From: DATAYF01 sp036272735
Lineage (GTDB): Bacteria > Chloroflexota > Ktedonobacteria > Ktedonobacterales > Ktedonobacteraceae
Assembly (NCBI GenBank): GCA_036272735.1
Contig: DATAYF010000612.1
Span: forward strand, 1 to 6,281
Length of the DNA: 6,281 nucleotides
Reading direction: 5' to 3'
Below, one piece after another: positions 4,188-6,281 of this stretch; position 1 is the stretch's first letter, and the number at the start of each line of letters is the position of its first letter. The translations under genes and the position numbers were made by a program. The notes beneath the pieces are model-generated. The model made no database searches. It was not told where the DNA came from and saw nothing but the letters and a program-made list of their open reading frames with translations.

Positions 4188-5713
4188 AGACCCTCTCCAC
4201 GCAGCTATCGACACTGCGTCGATCCGTTCCGTTCAGCCTGCGCCTACAACTGGCCGCCTGGTACACGATCGCGTTTGCCGTCCTGCTTCTGCTCACCGGT
4301 GCAGTATTCTACCAGTACCTCGAACGTTCCCTGGAAGCGAGTGTTGATACCGATCTGCAAATTCGCGCGCAGCAGACCGCAAGCCTGCTTGTGCTCCAGC
4401 AGGGAACCCTAACCCTTCGTGATCTGACCGTCGCCCTGCCCGGTTTTGGCACCACCACACCAGGGCCGCAAACGCCACAGGCGGATGTCAATCAGGGAGC
4501 GCTGGTTCGTCTACTGGATGCGCACGGGAGAATTTTGGGAGAAACTCCTGCCTTTCGCGCATTACGAGTGCCTGCCGAAAGTTGGACCCAACCACTCCAG
4601 GGTACCCCCTGGCAGGGAACCGTCTTGTCCACCAGTGATCAAGAAGTACGCCTCTACAGTCGCACCCTGATCACCGGGGGAAAACCGGTGGCCGTGATCC
4701 AGGTGGGTGAGTCGCTTTTCACATTACGTACGCTCCTGCATCAGTTGGTAGCCGCACTCTTGGTGGTAGGCTTTCTGGTATTGTTGGCTTGCGCGGTGGG
4801 CAGTTATTGGCTGGCGGGGCGGTCGTTTGCTCCCATCCAACGCCTCGCGGAGACCGCACGGAAGATCAAGGGGGGCGATCTGCACCAGCGGGTGCCAATC
4901 CCCCCCGTGCGCGACGAAGTGCAGTACCTGGCGGTGACTCTCAATGAGATGCTCGACTCGCTCGATCAGTCCTTCTCACGCCAACGCCGGTTCGTCGCCG
5001 ATGCCTCCCATGAACTGCGCACCCCAGTCGCGGTGATCCGCAATAAAGCCGAGGTTGCGTTACTGCGGTCACGCAGCCAAGATGACTATTGCACAGTGCT
5101 GCACAGCATTCACGCGGAAACCAAGCGTCTGAGTCACCTCATCAGCGATCTGCTGGCGCTGGCACGCGGCGATGAGGGACAGGCACGATTTGAGCGTGAA
5201 ACAGTCCATCTCGATCTGCTGGTGGAATCAGTAGCAGCCAATGCGGATGGGCTGGCGCAAGAGCGTGGAATCCATCTTTCCGTCCAGGTGTCTCAACCGG
5301 TCCTACTGATCGGCGATGAGGCCAGACTCATTCAAGTGATCATGAACCTGTTGGACAACGCGATCCGCTATACCAACCCAGGTGGGCAGGTGCAGGTGAG
5401 CCTCCAGGCCACCTCATCCGAGGCGCAACTGGTTGTCCACGATACTGGAGTTGGGATCGCGCCAGAGCATTTGCCGCATCTCTTTGAACGGTTCTATCGC
5501 GCTGATCAGGCCCGCACACGTACAGGGGGCAGCGGGACTAGCGGGACTGGCCTGGGGCTCTCGATTGTTGATTGGATCGTGCGCATGCACGACGGATCAA
5601 TTAGCGTGCGTAGCCAGATCGAGCGTGGTTCTTCTTTTACGGTCACGTTGCCGCTCCTGCCTCCTGCACTGGAAACCGGAGTCACTTCCTCACGATCCGC
5701 GCTCGCGCCGTAG
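4184..5713 (+). CDS. membrane sensor histidine kinase, partner of the upstream response regulator
   Basis: A 509-residue kinase. Domain order: short basic cytoplasmic N terminus; membrane helix 1 at about 23-45; an extracellular sensor region of about 140 residues (46-187) containing LVRLLDAHGRILGETP; membrane helix 2 at about 188-210; HAMP linker at about 211-262; HisKA dimerisation domain with phospho-accepting H276 in FVADASHELRTPVAVI; HATPase domain with N box N388-L-L-D-N392-A, G1 box D420-T-G-V-G, F box F434-E-R-F-Y and G2 box around G453-T-G-x-G-L-G. All catalytic boxes are intact. There is no PAS domain, unlike classical PhoR, so a phosphate signal cannot be assumed. The start ATG overlaps the regulator stop by four bases. 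A Gly/Ser/Thr-rich stretch (TGGSGTSGTG) lengthens the ATP lid. The stimulus is unknown; a cell-envelope signal would suit the divergent operon. Confidence 0.96.
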   Translation: MKTLSTQLSTLRRSVPFSLRLQLAAWYTIAFAVLLLLTGAVFYQYLERSLEASVDTDLQIRAQQTASLLVLQQGTLTLRDLTVALPGFGTTTPGPQTPQADVNQGALVRLLDAHGRILGETPAFRALRVPAESWTQPLQGTPWQGTVLSTSDQEVRLYSRTLITGGKPVAVIQVGESLFTLRTLLHQLVAALLVVGFLVLLACAVGSYWLAGRSFAPIQRLAETARKIKGGDLHQRVPIPPVRDEVQYLAVTLNEMLDSLDQSFSRQRRFVADASHELRTPVAVIRNKAEVALLRSRSQDDYCTVLHSIHAETKRLSHLISDLLALARGDEGQARFERETVHLDLLVESVAANADGLAQERGIHLSVQVSQPVLLIGDEARLIQVIMNLLDNAIRYTNPGGQVQVSLQATSSEAQLVVHDTGVGIAPEHLPHLFERFYRADQARTRTGGSGTSGTGLGLSIVDWIVRMHDGSISVRSQIERGSSFTVTLPLLPPALETGVTSSRSALAP

Positions 5714-5911
5714 AGGGAGGAGAGAAGAGAGCAGTTTCGTTCGAGATCACGAGAATGCTGGTGCGTGTTCCTCTGCGTGAGATTGCTCATGAATAAAACT
5801 GCTGTCGCATGGTTGAACAATTTCATACCAGAAAAGACATTCCAACTGCCGAGCTTGAGCTTCGGCCAGGAATGCCTCTTGGTGCCTGTTAAAGCAGAGT
5901 TTGCGGCGCTT

Positions 5912-6004
5912 CTTTGCACTGCTCTACAAACCCATCAGTATAGAGGCAGTGTATTGGAAAGTTGGTCTTCACAAGTGCAAAGACCACACTGCTGCAGTGC
6001 AAAG
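5912..6004. ncRNA. candidate structured RNA or palindromic element with three nested stems
   Basis: Three perfect stems nest inside one another: CTTTGCACTGC (5912-5922) with GCAGTGCAAAG (5994-6004), 11 bp; GCAGTGT (5946-5952) with ACACTGC (5986-5992), 7 bp; GGTCTT (5964-5969) with AAGACC (5980-5985), 6 bp. On the 3' side the arms are continuous apart from one base (5993), which would allow coaxial stacking, while the 5' side has bulges of 23 and 11 bases. It begins 198 bases after the kinase gene. No promoter or terminator is evident, so strand and transcription are unknown; a DNA-level element (MITE or extragenic palindrome) is equally possible. Confidence 0.35.
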
Positions 6005-6017
6005 TCAACAGTCACAA

Positions 6018-6041
6018 TGTAATGGTGAACTTTCCATTGCA
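6018..6041. repeat. short hairpin TGTAATGG / CCATTGCA
   Basis: TGTAATGG (6018-6025) pairs with CCATTGCA (6034-6041), 8 bp with one T-G wobble and an 8-base loop. It uses one of the CATTGCACT copies as its 3' arm, so it competes with pairing of that copy to the upstream AGTGCAA copies. Confidence 0.35.
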
Positions 6042-6110
6042 CTCCTTGCGGCGGTCCATTGCACTGGGCTTTCTCCTGGAGGCATAAAAAGGTAACACCT
6101 TTCTTTTTAA

Positions 6111-6132
6111 GGAAAAGAAGCAGTTCTTTTCC
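6111..6132. repeat. perfect 9-bp hairpin with 4-base loop
   Basis: GGAAAAGAA (6111-6119) and TTCTTTTCC (6124-6132) are exact complements around the loop GCAG. Neither side is followed by a clean T-run after a GC-rich stem, so it is not a typical terminator, although CTTTCTTTTTAA precedes it and would give a partial U-tract if read on neither standard side. It lies between TTGCACT copies. Confidence 0.5.
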
Positions 6133-6146
6133 ACGTGAGTAGACGC

Positions 6147-6184
6147 GTGCAATGGAAAGGTATAAAGGTGACTTTTCATTGCAC
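6147..6184. repeat. 13-bp hairpin built from the GTGCAATGGAAAG motif
   Basis: GTGCAATGGAAAG (6147-6159) pairs with CTTTTCATTGCAC (6172-6184), 13 bp with a single G-T wobble and a 12-base loop. The arms are an inverted pair of the same motif found singly at 6031-6042. A retained wobble rather than a mismatch hints that pairing may matter on the transcribed strand. Confidence 0.5.
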
Positions 6185-6281
6185 TGGCGCATACTGTTCT
6201 TTTGGTAATTGGGCTGAATGATCGAACGAAAATAGTGGGTTGAGGGCCATTCCGTCGAACAGTCACCCCAATTTTTGGGGG

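Larger units (their letters stand above)
5914..6185. repeat. TTGCACT motif array with paired 22-bp spacing
   Basis: TTGCACT is at 5914-5920, 6037-6043, 6059-6065 and 6179-6185; the complement AGTGCAA is at 5974-5980 and 5996-6002, with a shorter GTGCAA at 6147-6152. The two complementary copies are 22 bp apart, and so are the two direct copies that follow, making a two-by-two symmetric arrangement. Several copies extend to TTCCATTGCACT or its complement. The segments at about 6025-6043 and 6167-6185 share an extended match: GGTGA, then a CTTT run, then CATTGCACT. Confidence 0.55.
5714..6281. other. long non-coding region rich in inverted repeats and TTGCACT motifs
   Basis: No convincing gene is seen. 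The first 190 bases after the kinase stop have a purine-rich start (AGGGAGGAGAGAAGAGAG) but no clear intrinsic terminator. From 5912 to 6185 there are seven copies of TTGCACT or its complement (one lacking the last base), plus nested inverted repeats. The final bases contain CCCCA/TGGGG (6266-6270 and 6276-6280), a small hairpin cut by the window edge. Open frames here are short, of odd composition, run through the repeats and lack good ribosome binding sites. Confidence 0.6.

Noticed and set aside
5765..6022. Open frame after the kinase, including a possible ATG at 5789 (MNKTAVAWLNNF...)
   Set aside because: No clear ribosome binding site, no recognisable family, and the frame runs through the nested inverted repeats and TTGCACT motifs.
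5914..6185. Possible CRISPR array because of repeated motifs
   Set aside because: The repeats are only 7-12 bases, occur in both orientations and have unequal spacing; there are no constant-length spacers and no cas genes.
6012..6266. Minus-strand open frame of 84 codons at the right end
   Set aside because: It is composed largely of the hairpin and repeat sequences, with unlikely composition and no start signals.

Overview
The window is 6.3 kb of bacterial chromosome with moderately high GC. Its clear genes are one partial transporter, a leftward block of four membrane-protein genes, and a rightward two-component system. Protein style and gene order suggest a Chloroflexota bacterium, possibly of the Ktedonobacteria. 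That assignment is an impression from the sequences, not a database result.

Layout. Positions 2-322 (+) are the C-terminal end of an MFS transporter. Positions 323-690 lie between converging genes and hold no convincing large gene; they contain a strong 12-bp hairpin, short tandem repeats and two tiny ORFs with good ribosome binding sites. The minus-strand block reads from right to left: a DedA/VTT-family membrane protein (3251-2334), a 67-residue two-helix membrane protein overlapping its end by 8 bases (2341-2138), an UppP/BacA undecaprenyl-diphosphatase (2025-1012), and a second small two-helix protein (939-691). The two small proteins look like paralogues. Positions 3252-3509 are a divergent promoter region. 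Positions 3510-5713 (+) encode an OmpR/PhoB-type response regulator and its sensor kinase, overlapping by four bases (ATGA). Positions 5714-6281 have no convincing gene but are rich in inverted repeats and in copies of the heptamer TTGCACT.

How the parts may work together. UppP regenerates undecaprenyl phosphate from its diphosphate, and some DedA proteins return undecaprenyl phosphate across the membrane. The leftward block therefore looks like a lipid-carrier recycling operon with two small accessory membrane proteins. The intergenic region between this operon and the two-component genes holds two oppositely oriented, near-identical promoter modules: two TTCAT cores 11 bp apart, then exactly 10 bp, then a TA[C/G]AGT -10-like hexamer. 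This is the layout of promoters activated by PhoB/OmpR-class regulators. The simplest model is that the response regulator controls both itself and the lipid-carrier operon. The main points of interest are this symmetric control region, the paired small proteins and the structured repeat region at the right end.
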